The notes beneath the pieces were generated by a model. The model had not been told where the DNA came from. It worked only from the letters and a program-made list of their open reading frames with translations, and searched no databases. From the NCBI GenBank assembly GCA_029262355.1, contig JAJCZO010000411.1, positions 1 through 41,805 on the forward strand: 41,805 nt of DNA. Direction: 5' to 3'. The first letter of the stretch is position 1. Each line of letters opens with the position of its first letter. The stretch is from Deltaproteobacteria bacterium. GTDB taxonomy: Bacteria > Desulfobacterota > Binatia > UBA12015. This document shows, one piece after another, positions 25,499-33,307 of the stretch. Made by a program: the position numbers and the translations under genes.

Positions 25499-26086
25499 AT
25501 GAACAAGTCCATCGCCATCACAACTCTGATGATCGCCGCACTGACGGCAGGCCCCACGGCAGCCCCGGCGAGGCCTCGGGCCGTTGTTCCCGTGCGCGCA
25601 GCGCAGGCCGAGATCCTGCGCTTCGACGTCGCGGAGAACGCGTCCCGGTATGCCTTCGACGCCGACCCGCTCGATGCAAACGGGATGCCCGCGTACGGCA
25701 ACGAGTTCATCACCGAGGGCTACATCTATCCGCACGGCTTTCTCGATGGCCGCGAAGGGGTCAAGGAGGACGGCTCCCCGGCATTCCCAGACGAGATCCT
25801 CGGCCGTTGGTCGTGCCGCGGTTGGCACGTGGGGGAGGGAGCCACCACCAAGACGGGCCCCTGGGTTCTCACGAACCAGATCTACGACCTGGGCAAGACC
25901 CCGGGGGCGAAGACGCTGCTCACCGAGGGCTACGAGATCGTCGACCTCGGCGTTGCGGCTAAACGCGCCGTCACGGGAGGAACCGGCCGATACAGCACCG
26001 CCCGAGGCGACGCGAGCCAGGTCATGCTCGGCTTCAACCAGGCCGGCGGTGTGAACCTGCGTTTCGAGGTCCGGGTCGCCCGATAA
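25499..26086 (+). CDS. Secreted allene oxide cyclase/dirigent-like barrel protein
   Basis: A 195-residue secreted protein. The signal peptide runs to about residue 35 (hydrophobic IAITTLMIAALTAG, Ala/Pro/Arg-rich end). The mature domain holds the signature A-V-TGGTGRYSTARGD near residues 159-173, found in the allene oxide cyclase/dirigent beta-barrel superfamily. GYIYPHGFLDG and GRWSCRGWHVG form the first strands. GAGGAG lies 6 bases before the ATG. The preceding gene is also a secreted protein. Cyclase activity is not implied; bacterial homologues are mostly uncharacterised. Confidence 0.75.
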   Translation: MNKSIAITTLMIAALTAGPTAAPARPRAVVPVRAAQAEILRFDVAENASRYAFDADPLDANGMPAYGNEFITEGYIYPHGFLDGREGVKEDGSPAFPDEILGRWSCRGWHVGEGATTKTGPWVLTNQIYDLGKTPGAKTLLTEGYEIVDLGVAAKRAVTGGTGRYSTARGDASQVMLGFNQAGGVNLRFEVRVAR

Positions 26087-26107
26087 ACGGTACGTGCGAG
26101 AACCGCT

Positions 26108-26158
26108 GAGCCGCCGGGCGGGCGAGATGCAGGTCGTCCCCGTTTCGTCCGGCGGCTC
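26108..26158. terminator. Bidirectional hairpin between convergent genes
   Basis: GAGCCGCCGG and CCGGCGGCTC form a perfect 10 bp stem with a 31-base loop between the barrel gene (stop 26086) and the luciferase-like gene (stop 26201). It could stop transcription from both sides. Confidence 0.45.
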
Positions 26159-26200
26159 TCACAGTAGCACTCAGGACGGCGCTTCTGGCAGACGCTTTCG

Positions 26201-27277
26201 TTACTTCCAGGCCTGAACCTCGGGAAGAACCTCCTTCGCGAACAGGCGCGTGCACTTCTCGGCATTCTCCCCCGTCATGCCGCCGTAGCTGACCTGCACG
26301 GTCAGGTCGAAATCGCCCAGGTCGCGCTTGCGCTGTTCCAGCTTCTCGAGAATCTGGGTTGGCGTGCCGAAGGTATTCACGTCGACGAAGCTGTTGGCCG
26401 CAGTCTCCATACCGGCCTCCGCCAACGCGATCGCATTGGTCGCGTAGTCGCCGTAGCCCTTCATCTGAGAGAAGTGGGTACTGGCCATCTCGTAGTGCTC
26501 CATCACGGTGACGTAGTAGTTGGCCATGTGCTCGCGAGCCAACTCCTCGGCCCGGTCGGCGCTCTCATCGCAGCACAGGAAATCCACGCAGACGGGCGCG
26601 GGAATGGCCCTATCCGGATGGTGCTTGGAGAATAGGTCCCGGTAGCTCTGGAAGTGGCCCTGCATCTCCGCCCAGGGCTTCTGCGCAAAACTCATCATCT
26701 TGGCGCCGAGCTTGGCGACGATCGGAACCGAGTCGGACGACATGCCCACCGCGTAGAAACGATCACGCCAGTTGGTTCCGGCCAGACCGCGGGGTCTGAC
26801 TTCGACCCTCTTTTGCTTGTAGAATTGTCCATCCCCTTCGACGAAACCGGTCTCCAGGCCGCGGATGACCATCTCGGCCGCTTCGTTGAAGCGGTCACGA
26901 GCCTCATTCATGTCGATGCCGAAAGCTTCGTATTCACGTCGAGCCAGCCCACGCCCGACGCCGAGTAGGGCCCGGCCGCCACTGAGCTGATCGAGCAAGA
27001 TCGTCCGCTCGACCGCACGTACGGGGTTGGTGTGCCAGGGCAGGATGATGGCGCCGGTGAGCAGCTTGATGCGTTCCGTCTTGGCCGCCATGTAGCTCAG
27101 GAACTGCGTGTTGTCCGGCGACATCGCGTAGTTCCAAAAGTGGTGTTCCACCGCGCTGAGGGTGTCGAAGCCCAAGGGCTCTGCGAGCCCCGCGAGGTGA
27201 ATGTCACGTTGGTAGGACTCCGTATCGGTGATTCGATCCTGGAAGTTCTGGAAAACCATCAACAAGCCGACTCGCAT
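26201..27277 (-). CDS. LLM-class flavin-dependent oxidoreductase (luciferase-like)
   Basis: A 358-residue TIM-barrel oxidoreductase of the bacterial luciferase family. Supporting motifs are GFDTLSAVEHHFWNYAMSP (the AEHHF-type substrate region), LTGAIILPWHTNPVRAVERTILLDQLSGGRALLGVGRG and FYAVGMSSDSVPIVAKLG, with the later GTPTQILEKLE. Such enzymes use reduced flavin (or F420) to oxygenate or dehydrogenate small hydrophobic substrates. The ATG at 27277 is preceded by AGGAG at 8 bases. It follows the acyl-CoA dehydrogenase gene by 28 bases, so they are co-transcribed. A role in degrading or modifying an acyl or terpenoid compound is only inferred. Confidence 0.9.
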   Translation of the reverse strand: MRVGLLMVFQNFQDRITDTESYQRDIHLAGLAEPLGFDTLSAVEHHFWNYAMSPDNTQFLSYMAAKTERIKLLTGAIILPWHTNPVRAVERTILLDQLSGGRALLGVGRGLARREYEAFGIDMNEARDRFNEAAEMVIRGLETGFVEGDGQFYKQKRVEVRPRGLAGTNWRDRFYAVGMSSDSVPIVAKLGAKMMSFAQKPWAEMQGHFQSYRDLFSKHHPDRAIPAPVCVDFLCCDESADRAEELAREHMANYYVTVMEHYEMASTHFSQMKGYGDYATNAIALAEAGMETAANSFVDVNTFGTPTQILEKLEQRKRDLGDFDLTVQVSYGGMTGENAEKCTRLFAKEVLPEVQAWK

Positions 27278-27305
27278 TACATTGCTCCTCTCGTGTCCGG
27301 GCCCA

Positions 27306-28598
27306 TCACTCGAGCAGGTGCCCGTACTTTGCCATGGCCGCCGTGCGCCGGGTTGGCGTGTGGTAGCTCGGGAACAGACCTGGCGCCGCGTCGTAGTCCC
27401 GTAGGACGGTACGTGCGACGGTGACCTTGTGGACCTCCGATGGACCGTCCACCACCCCGAGCTCGGGGATGTTCGCCCACATGGTCATCAGGGGCGTCTC
27501 GTCCGACATCCCTAGACTGCCGTGCAGGTGCATCGCACGATAGACGACCTCTTGCAGGACTTTGGGAGTCGCAGCCTTGATCGCAGCGATCTCCTTACGC
27601 ACTTCGCGGTTGTATTCTTTGTGTTTGTCGATCAACCAGGCGGTATACAGAACGTGCAGGCGGTATTGCAGGATCTGGGTGTAGGTGTCCGCGATCTTCT
27701 CCTGCGTGAGCTGCTTGTTGGCCAGCAGCTCGCCTTTGGTGGTGCGGCTCAATGCCCGTTCGCACATCATGTCCATGGCCTTCTTCAGCACCCCGACGCT
27801 GCGCATGGCGTGGTGCACACGACCACCGCCGAGCCGGGTCTGTGCGACCAGGAAGCCCCGCCCCTCTTCTCCGAGCAGGTTCTCGGCCGGCACCCGGCAG
27901 TCGGTGAAGCGGATGTAGGCATGGACACCGTCGCCGCTCTCGACGTAGGGACCGACGGCGGCGTTGCGCAGGATCTTCATCCCCGGCGTACCCTGTTCCA
28001 CCAAGAGGATCGAAGCGCCCTGGTGGATTGGCACGTCGGTGTTCGTCACCACCATGACGAGGAGAAACTCGGCGAAACGAGCGTGGGAGGCGAACCATTT
28101 CTCGCCATTGATGACCCACTCGTCGCCGGACCGGGTCGCGACGCATCGGAACTCCGCGGGGTCGGAGCCCGCTTGTGGCTCTGTCATCGAGTAGCAGGAG
28201 GCGATTTGTCCATCCACGAGCGGTTGGAGGTACTTCGCCTTCTGGTGGGGTGTACCGAAATGCGCGAGGATCTCGGCGTTGCCCGAGTCCGGGGCCTGGC
28301 AGCCGAACACGCTGGGCCCAAACCGACTCCTTCCCAGAATCTCGTTCATCAATCCGAGCTTGACCTGACCGAAGCCCTCACCACCCAACTCGGGCCCCAA
28401 GTGACAGGCCCACAGGCGTCGCTCTTTGACGATCGCCCGCAGGGGAGCCATGGCTTTCGCGGCGGGGGAAGCAGGGTCCCAGGGATCGCCTGGTTCACGG
28501 AACACGAGATCGAGCGGCTCGATTTCCTGGGCCGTGAAGGCCTCGATCCAGTTCAATTGCTCCTGAAACTCGCCGTCGGTCTCAAAACTCCAACTCAT
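27306..28598 (-). CDS. Acyl-CoA dehydrogenase family protein
   Basis: A 430-residue acyl-CoA dehydrogenase. It has the FAD/substrate motif CYSMTEPQAGSDP (about 139-151), the segment INGEKWFASHARFAEFLLV, and late ACAD signature regions around HLHGSLGMSDETPL and VVDGPSEVHK, which resemble the ACAD10/11 subgroup. It would oxidise an acyl-CoA to the 2-enoyl form. The ATG at 28598 lies behind an AAAGAG-like site. The gene heads a two-gene operon with the luciferase-like oxidoreductase. The acyl chain length cannot be derived. Confidence 0.92.
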   Translation of the reverse strand: MSWSFETDGEFQEQLNWIEAFTAQEIEPLDLVFREPGDPWDPASPAAKAMAPLRAIVKERRLWACHLGPELGGEGFGQVKLGLMNEILGRSRFGPSVFGCQAPDSGNAEILAHFGTPHQKAKYLQPLVDGQIASCYSMTEPQAGSDPAEFRCVATRSGDEWVINGEKWFASHARFAEFLLVMVVTNTDVPIHQGASILLVEQGTPGMKILRNAAVGPYVESGDGVHAYIRFTDCRVPAENLLGEEGRGFLVAQTRLGGGRVHHAMRSVGVLKKAMDMMCERALSRTTKGELLANKQLTQEKIADTYTQILQYRLHVLYTAWLIDKHKEYNREVRKEIAAIKAATPKVLQEVVYRAMHLHGSLGMSDETPLMTMWANIPELGVVDGPSEVHKVTVARTVLRDYDAAPGLFPSYHTPTRRTAAMAKYGHLLE

Positions 28599-28933
28599 CG
28601 GTACTCTTTCTCCGACAGCGCGCCGTTGCGCGGGTCGTATCGGGGCGAACGCGTACGCACCATTCTTCGAGGAACGAGAAGGCCCACGGTTGCGACGTCA
28701 TCGAGGGAATCGCGGACGGTCTGACGACTGCGCAGGGCTGTTGGTCCCATCATCTGACGTTTACGAATCGAGGGTGCGGACGGGAAACGCCGGGTGGGTC
28801 ATGGAGCTCGATTGGATCAGAGGGAGGAGACGGAGTCTCGGGACGGCCTCGGCATGCCGAGCATGCGTTCGGTCATGGGGAGCAGCACGCGCGGCCGTCC
28901 GGGACTCCGTGGTCTGGCATTTTGGGTCGGCGC
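28599..28933. other. 335-base gap with one perfect palindrome
   Basis: This region lies upstream of the acyl-CoA dehydrogenase gene and downstream of the carotenoid oxygenase gene. CTCGGCATGCCGAG at 28848-28861 is a perfect 14-base palindrome that could be an operator or a terminator hairpin. No open frame here looks real, and no clear promoter boxes were recognised. Confidence 0.45.
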
Positions 28934-30364
28934 TCAGGCCTCCGCCTTGAACCAGTTCACGTGGAAGCCGAAGGGGACCTTGCGCGGCATGTGAACGCGG
29001 GCGATCGGACCGGCCTCGAGGTTCTGCGCATCGACGACGCAGACGTCCGTGGTGTTCTCGACATGGTCGTGGTCCGTGAAGACGAGCCAGCCGTCGTCTT
29101 CTGCCGCGCCGCCCGGGTTCGGTGCGAAGACCGCTTCGCCCAGGTGGTGGTTCTTGCCCGAGTACCAGGTCTCACGCCCGTTCGTCTGATCGTCGTACTT
29201 TACGAGCGTGTCGAACTGCCCGATGATGCCGCGCTCATCTTGGAATCCACCCATGTAATGATGGCGCGTACGGACTCCGTTCATCTCGTCGTTGAAGCGG
29301 CAGAAGTCGCCCTCCATGTCGTCGAATTTCTCGACCGTGGCTTTGCCCTTCGCCAGGTCGATCTTGAAGCGAGTGGCGACGCCCGCCTGCGCGGAAGCGC
29401 TCGAATCATCCATGTCGCCGTCCGTGTCCATGCCGAACTGGGGGTTCGAGTTGAACGTCCCGGAAACTTCGACGATGCCGTTCTCGTGCCAGCCGTTCCA
29501 GAAGTGCTGGACGTGGCCGTTCTCGATATCGTGCCAGATGATGTCGTCGGCCTGCCCGAAGCGCGGCATGACGCCCAGGCGCGTGCCGTTCTCGGGCTTG
29601 AAGCTGACCATCGGCCCGCCCTCGTTGATCGCGTTCATGTTGAGAACGAGGGGCGAGTCGAGGAAGACCGCGTGCTCGTCGGTGATCAGGAAGTCGTGAA
29701 TCATCGTCGGCGCCGGCGTTGCGAGATCGACACTATGGACGAGCCTTCCTTGCGCGTCCGCGACGAAGTAGCGGAGGTACGGAGGGAAGGGCGAATAGGC
29801 GAAGAAGAACATCTCCTGCGTGACGGGGTCGATCCGCGGATGCGCGGTGATTCCGCTTGGAAGCTTGCCGTCGAAGTCGCGCACGCCCAGGGTCTCGAGG
29901 TCGGCCGTGACCTCGACCGGCAGGCCCGTCTCGTAGAGTGCGAGGAACTTGCCCGCATGCTTGACGATGTGGGTGTTCGCGGGGTTCTTGATCGGCCCGG
30001 CGTCGCCGACGAGCGCCGGATCGGGAAAGTTCATCAAGTCGGCCAGCCCCGGATAGAGAGCGCGACCGGCCCTAATCTCGGCCTCGAGCATCGGGGTTCG
30101 GATCCAGCGGTTCTTGTAGGAGACGGAGCCGTCCTTGAAGTCGACCGCGTGCAACATCCCGTCGCCGTCGAACATGTGATAGCGCCCCTGGGGCTCGAAC
30201 CGAGGGTTGGGGCCGTTCTGTACGAACTTCCCACGAAGGCTCGCGGGAATCTCGCCCGTGACTTTGCACGACGGCACGTCGAGCTCGTCGGAGACGGGGG
30301 TCATCTGCCCGGAGAGGAACGGTTGTTGGTGCGTATTCGTGACGACGTCGGGTGTAGCACTCAT
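28934..30364 (-). CDS. Carotenoid cleavage oxygenase family protein
   Basis: A 476-residue retinal pigment epithelial membrane/carotenoid oxygenase-like seven-bladed propeller enzyme. It shows GKFVQNGPNPRFEP and the HMFDGDGMLHAVDF region. The four iron-ligand histidines are plausible at His175 (GITAHPRIDP), His223 (MIHDFLIT), His287 (HVQHFWNG) and His468 (FGFHVNWF). It would cleave a C=C bond of a carotenoid, apocarotenoid or stilbene with O2. The ATG at 30364 has AGGAGG 8 bases upstream; the frame is open to 30460 but overlaps the divergent TetR promoter. It is transcribed away from the TetR gene, its likely regulator. Confidence 0.92.
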   Translation of the reverse strand: MSATPDVVTNTHQQPFLSGQMTPVSDELDVPSCKVTGEIPASLRGKFVQNGPNPRFEPQGRYHMFDGDGMLHAVDFKDGSVSYKNRWIRTPMLEAEIRAGRALYPGLADLMNFPDPALVGDAGPIKNPANTHIVKHAGKFLALYETGLPVEVTADLETLGVRDFDGKLPSGITAHPRIDPVTQEMFFFAYSPFPPYLRYFVADAQGRLVHSVDLATPAPTMIHDFLITDEHAVFLDSPLVLNMNAINEGGPMVSFKPENGTRLGVMPRFGQADDIIWHDIENGHVQHFWNGWHENGIVEVSGTFNSNPQFGMDTDGDMDDSSASAQAGVATRFKIDLAKGKATVEKFDDMEGDFCRFNDEMNGVRTRHHYMGGFQDERGIIGQFDTLVKYDDQTNGRETWYSGKNHHLGEAVFAPNPGGAAEDDGWLVFTDHDHVENTTDVCVVDAQNLEAGPIARVHMPRKVPFGFHVNWFKAEA

Positions 30365-30404
30365 CTGCGTGGCCTCCTGCCCCGGACGAACGGACGCTCG
30401 GGGT

Positions 30405-30442
30405 TTGACATGATTAATATACCGCAGGTAGATTAAGTCATG
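30405..30442. promoter_or_regulatory. Divergent promoter and imperfect palindrome, carotenoid oxygenase/TetR
   Basis: This AT-rich island in GC-rich DNA holds TTGACA (30405) and, 18 bases on, TAGATT, a candidate promoter for the TetR gene. CATGATTAAT (30409-30418) and ATTAAGTCATG (30432-30442) form an imperfect inverted repeat covering it. The arrangement suits a TetR operator repressing both genes. A likely -10 for the other direction is TATATT in the same island. Confidence 0.45.
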
Positions 30443-30462
30443 CCGCGTCGGAGATGTCAACG

Positions 30463-31077
30463 ATGGTCGTAGCCGCTCGGCGCCGGCCCGGGCGCCCGCG
30501 TGCCGGCGAGGTGTCGGTCGACCGACTCGAATTGCTCGCCAGCGCGGAGCGCCTCATTCGGCGAGAGGGCCCCAGGGTTTCGCTCGAGGCGATTGCGGCA
30601 GAGGCCGGTGTCACGAAGCCCATCGTGTACCACCACATCGGCGGGAAGGATGCGGTCGTGCAGGGCCTCGCCCGGAGACTCAACGACCGACAGGGCGAGG
30701 TCTCACGCAGGGCGGTCGCCGGCGTGGAGGATCCCGCCGAAGCGATTCGAGCCTTCGTCGATGGCTACCTCGAGCAGCTCGAGACGGACCGCAACCTGTA
30801 TCTGTACGTCACCGGGGCGAGCCCAGGATCGGGTGACGTTCTCGCCCTTGCCGACCGGTCGGCCACGGGGCTGGCGAGACTGCTGGTCGAGATTCGGGGG
30901 CACGATGGGAATGCCCCCGCGTCCGCCATTGCGTGGGCCTACGGGATCATCGGTATGCTGCACTTCGTCTCCCTTTGGTGGCTACGCGACGCGGACCGGA
31001 CCCATGCCGAATTGGCGGAGCAGCTGACCGAGCTTCTTTGGACGGGTCTGCGGGGGGAGGGAGGGGACAGGACATGA
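30463..31077 (+). CDS. TetR/AcrR-family transcriptional regulator
   Basis: A 204-residue regulator. The N-terminal DNA-binding domain runs over about residues 20-65, with the helix-turn-helix in SLEAIAAEAGVTKPIVYHHIGGKDAV. The C-terminal helical domain, rich in Ala/Leu with a Trp-rich end (LHFVSLWWLRD), is the usual dimer and ligand part. A basic RRRPGRPR arm precedes the HTH. The ATG at 30463 has GGAG 9 bases upstream; an ATG at 30454 directly abuts that site and is less likely. It is divergent from the carotenoid oxygenase gene, and the 99 bases between the two starts hold a candidate operator. Confidence 0.9.
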   Translation: MVVAARRRPGRPRAGEVSVDRLELLASAERLIRREGPRVSLEAIAAEAGVTKPIVYHHIGGKDAVVQGLARRLNDRQGEVSRRAVAGVEDPAEAIRAFVDGYLEQLETDRNLYLYVTGASPGSGDVLALADRSATGLARLLVEIRGHDGNAPASAIAWAYGIIGMLHFVSLWWLRDADRTHAELAEQLTELLWTGLRGEGGDRT

Positions 31078-31294
31078 GGCGCATGGGGGCGGCGACCTCG
31101 CACCAAGTCGGGCAGGTGCTTCGCCTCGTTGGCAGCCAGGCGCCAACCGGCTGAGGCGGCTGAGTTCAGCGAGACCGAAAACGTCGAATTCTCTTGTCTT
31201 TTCAGCCCCGCCCGCCTCTTCCGCGTCTGGCACGAGGCTTGGAATGATCCTCTCCCAGCGGCGTCAATCAAGATCGTCGCGAGGAGGAGAGACC

Positions 31295-31963
31295 ATGAAC
31301 ACGAACCGCATCCTTGAGGCCCGCCGTACCGTCCACGTTCTGGCGACCTCGTTGGCGACGATCCTCGCCCTTCTCGCAGCCCCGGCCCTCGCCGAGGAAG
31401 TCTGCTTCGGAGGCGGTCCACTGAGCCCCTGTTTCGAGGACCGCGCTGCAGCGGAGGAGTTCGGCCGCATGTCCCTGTTGTGGCAGCGGTCTGGTTCGAC
31501 CGGCTTGGTCGACGAAGGGAGCCTCAGCCGCTTCGCGATGAAAGGCCGTGATGCGTACGTTCGCTCCAATCGGACGGGTACCGTGTTGCTCCGCTACCCG
31601 GTCGACTGTCGTACAGACGCCCAAGAGCCGTTGCTCCGCGTCGCGTATACCGACAATGGCCAAGCGGCCCGAGTGCAGATCAGGCTCGTCGAGGACTCCT
31701 TCGACCAATTCGAACCTCGAACCCTAGTGGAGTTCGACAGTGATCTCCGCCCGAGCTCCAGTCGCACGCAGGTCTACGTCATGAACGTGTTCCCTCAGAC
31801 GCCCGAGGGAATCGATACGATCGACGCGGCGAACCGCCTCGTGTGCTCCTATGCGAGCTACCACATCGAGGTTCGTCTGAGTCGCGCCGCTGGAGGTGAC
31901 CCGCGCCTTTCGATGCTGAGCCTGAGCGGTACGCCGTTGGTGGAGTCCTCGTATTTCGACTGA
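31295..31963 (+). CDS. Secreted hypothetical protein with Cys pairs
   Basis: A 222-residue protein with a signal peptide (RRTVHV, hydrophobic LATSLATILALLAAPALA, cleavage before EEVCFGGG). The mature part is rich in beta-strand patterns, with Cys residues near 42, 51, 108 and 188. No family was recognised. The ATG at 31295 is preceded by GAGGAGG about 8 bases upstream. It is a stand-alone gene in a 217-base spacer after TetR and ends 39 bases before a convergent lipoprotein gene. Function unknown; an extracellular, possibly adhesion or sugar-binding, beta-sandwich protein cannot be excluded. Confidence 0.75.
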   Translation: MNTNRILEARRTVHVLATSLATILALLAAPALAEEVCFGGGPLSPCFEDRAAAEEFGRMSLLWQRSGSTGLVDEGSLSRFAMKGRDAYVRSNRTGTVLLRYPVDCRTDAQEPLLRVAYTDNGQAARVQIRLVEDSFDQFEPRTLVEFDSDLRPSSSRTQVYVMNVFPQTPEGIDTIDAANRLVCSYASYHIEVRLSRAAGGDPRLSMLSLSGTPLVESSYFD

Positions 31964-31987
31964 GTTTCCGTGCGCGGGGGGGGCATG

Positions 31988-32004
31988 AGTCGGCCGGGCC
32001 GACT
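31988..32004. terminator. Inverted repeat at convergent gene ends
   Basis: AGTCGGCC-G-GGCCGACT is a perfect inverted repeat placed between two convergent genes, and it overlaps the TAG stop of the lipoprotein gene at 32003-32005. It probably acts as a terminator in both directions; no U tract is present. Confidence 0.4.
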
Positions 32005-33109
32005 ACAGGCGCTGCTCGTTCCACGCGGTGCCGCGAACGGACTGTCCATCGAAGGTCCCGACCGCCTCGGCGACGCCTTCATAGACCGGCGAGGTCGGAA
32101 CCGGGAACTCCTGGGCGTCCACCAGGCTCGTCACGAACACCGAGGCGTCGAAGGACGGGATTCGGACGTGGAGCTCCAGAAAGTAGGTGCGGCCCGAGCT
32201 CGGGCTGCGCCAGGTGCGGCCGGTCGGAGTGACCGACGATGGGACGAAGTACATCGCGCCGTCGGGGCCCTGGACGGTGGCGTCACTCTCGAAGGCCTGT
32301 CCGAGCCTCGGAACACGACCCGCGACGAGCGAGCCACTGTTCGAGACGCAGAACCCGTTGTCGAGCTGCATGTCCTGCAGAATCCATTTCACCGGGTTCG
32401 ACGGAGTGCCGAACGCACCGTACTCGTGGTCCATCCAGGTGACGCCCGTCACCCCGAAGGTCTCCCCGGCAACTTCGATCGACCCCGAGGCGTGTAGGCG
32501 GGTGAGCGAGAAGTAGTAGTTGTTCGAGTCAAGGCCTCCCGCGCCGCCCCCGGGGTTGATCCCCGTTCCCCAAACGAAGAACGGGCGGCCCTGCTGCGAG
32601 AGCGTGAGGTCGAACGAGATCTCGGTGCCCGTGGCCTGATCGTTCAGGAGGGCCCGCACGGACATGTTCCGCGTTGGAGCGCCTGCGGGGGATTCCATCA
32701 CGATGTCTGCGAGGCGCGCGTACCAGTTCTTACTGTCGTCGCTTTCGGCCCACGTGTCGGGGTCGTACGTGGGGGGCAGGACGGGCGATGTCCGCTGGTA
32801 GTGCCGATTCTCCTCGACGTCGGTCAGCATGACCTGTGTGAAGCCGAACCCGTCCTGCGTGAAGGATGCCGCGTTGATCTCGAAGCCGAAGGTGCGACTT
32901 CCCGAGGTCAGGGTGCCGGTGTGCCACCACCACTCGGTCGGGGCGCCTGGATGGAGGTACATGTCCCTCGGTAGATGAAGGACGACGTCCGACGGCGGGA
33001 CGGGCTGCGGGCTGGAGCGAGTCGACCCATCACCACACCCTGCAAGGTTGGCGAGCGGTGCCGCCATGGCGGCGGTGGCGGCGGTCATCAGAAAACGACG
33101 GCGATGCAA
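32003..33109 (-). CDS. CrtC/AttH-like lipocalin-type lipoprotein
   Basis: A 368-residue exported protein. The N-terminus is Tat-like (HRRRFLM) with a hydrophobic stretch and a lipobox ending at Cys24 (ANLAGC), so it is probably a Tat-exported lipoprotein. The mature part matches the AttH/CrtC (hydroxyneurosporene synthase-like) family, with GAPTEWWWHTGTL near residues 55-67 and VTWMDHEYGAFG (about 225-236). Family members include carotenoid 1,2-hydratases; other members have unknown substrates. The start at 33109 is a TTG, with GGGAG about 7-9 bases upstream. The downstream neighbour on the same strand is none; the upstream SulP remnant lies 198 bases away. Confidence 0.85.
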   Translation of the reverse strand: MHRRRFLMTAATAAMAAPLANLAGCGDGSTRSSPQPVPPSDVVLHLPRDMYLHPGAPTEWWWHTGTLTSGSRTFGFEINAASFTQDGFGFTQVMLTDVEENRHYQRTSPVLPPTYDPDTWAESDDSKNWYARLADIVMESPAGAPTRNMSVRALLNDQATGTEISFDLTLSQQGRPFFVWGTGINPGGGAGGLDSNNYYFSLTRLHASGSIEVAGETFGVTGVTWMDHEYGAFGTPSNPVKWILQDMQLDNGFCVSNSGSLVAGRVPRLGQAFESDATVQGPDGAMYFVPSSVTPTGRTWRSPSSGRTYFLELHVRIPSFDASVFVTSLVDAQEFPVPTSPVYEGVAEAVGTFDGQSVRGTAWNEQRL

Positions 33110-33307
33110 GGCGCGACTCCCTTCGAGGCTCCGGGTCTTCAGGGGTCATCGGCACGGACGGAGGGGACGTAAAGCGGAGGTGGGAATCGCCCCGCCGGTT
33201 CTCAACTTCCCTGCGGAGCCGCATCGAGCTTGCACCCGCCGCGAGTCGGGCGACCCGCACGCTCCGCCCCGGAGTCTCTGCCGGCGCGTCGTCCGGCGAC
33301 GCAGCGA

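Noticed and set aside
27522..28724. A 400-residue plus-strand frame opposite the acyl-CoA dehydrogenase
   Set aside because: Antisense shadow; the dehydrogenase has intact signature motifs.
28922..30436. A 504-residue plus-strand open frame
   Set aside because: Antisense shadow of the carotenoid oxygenase, whose motifs and metal ligands are clear on the other strand.
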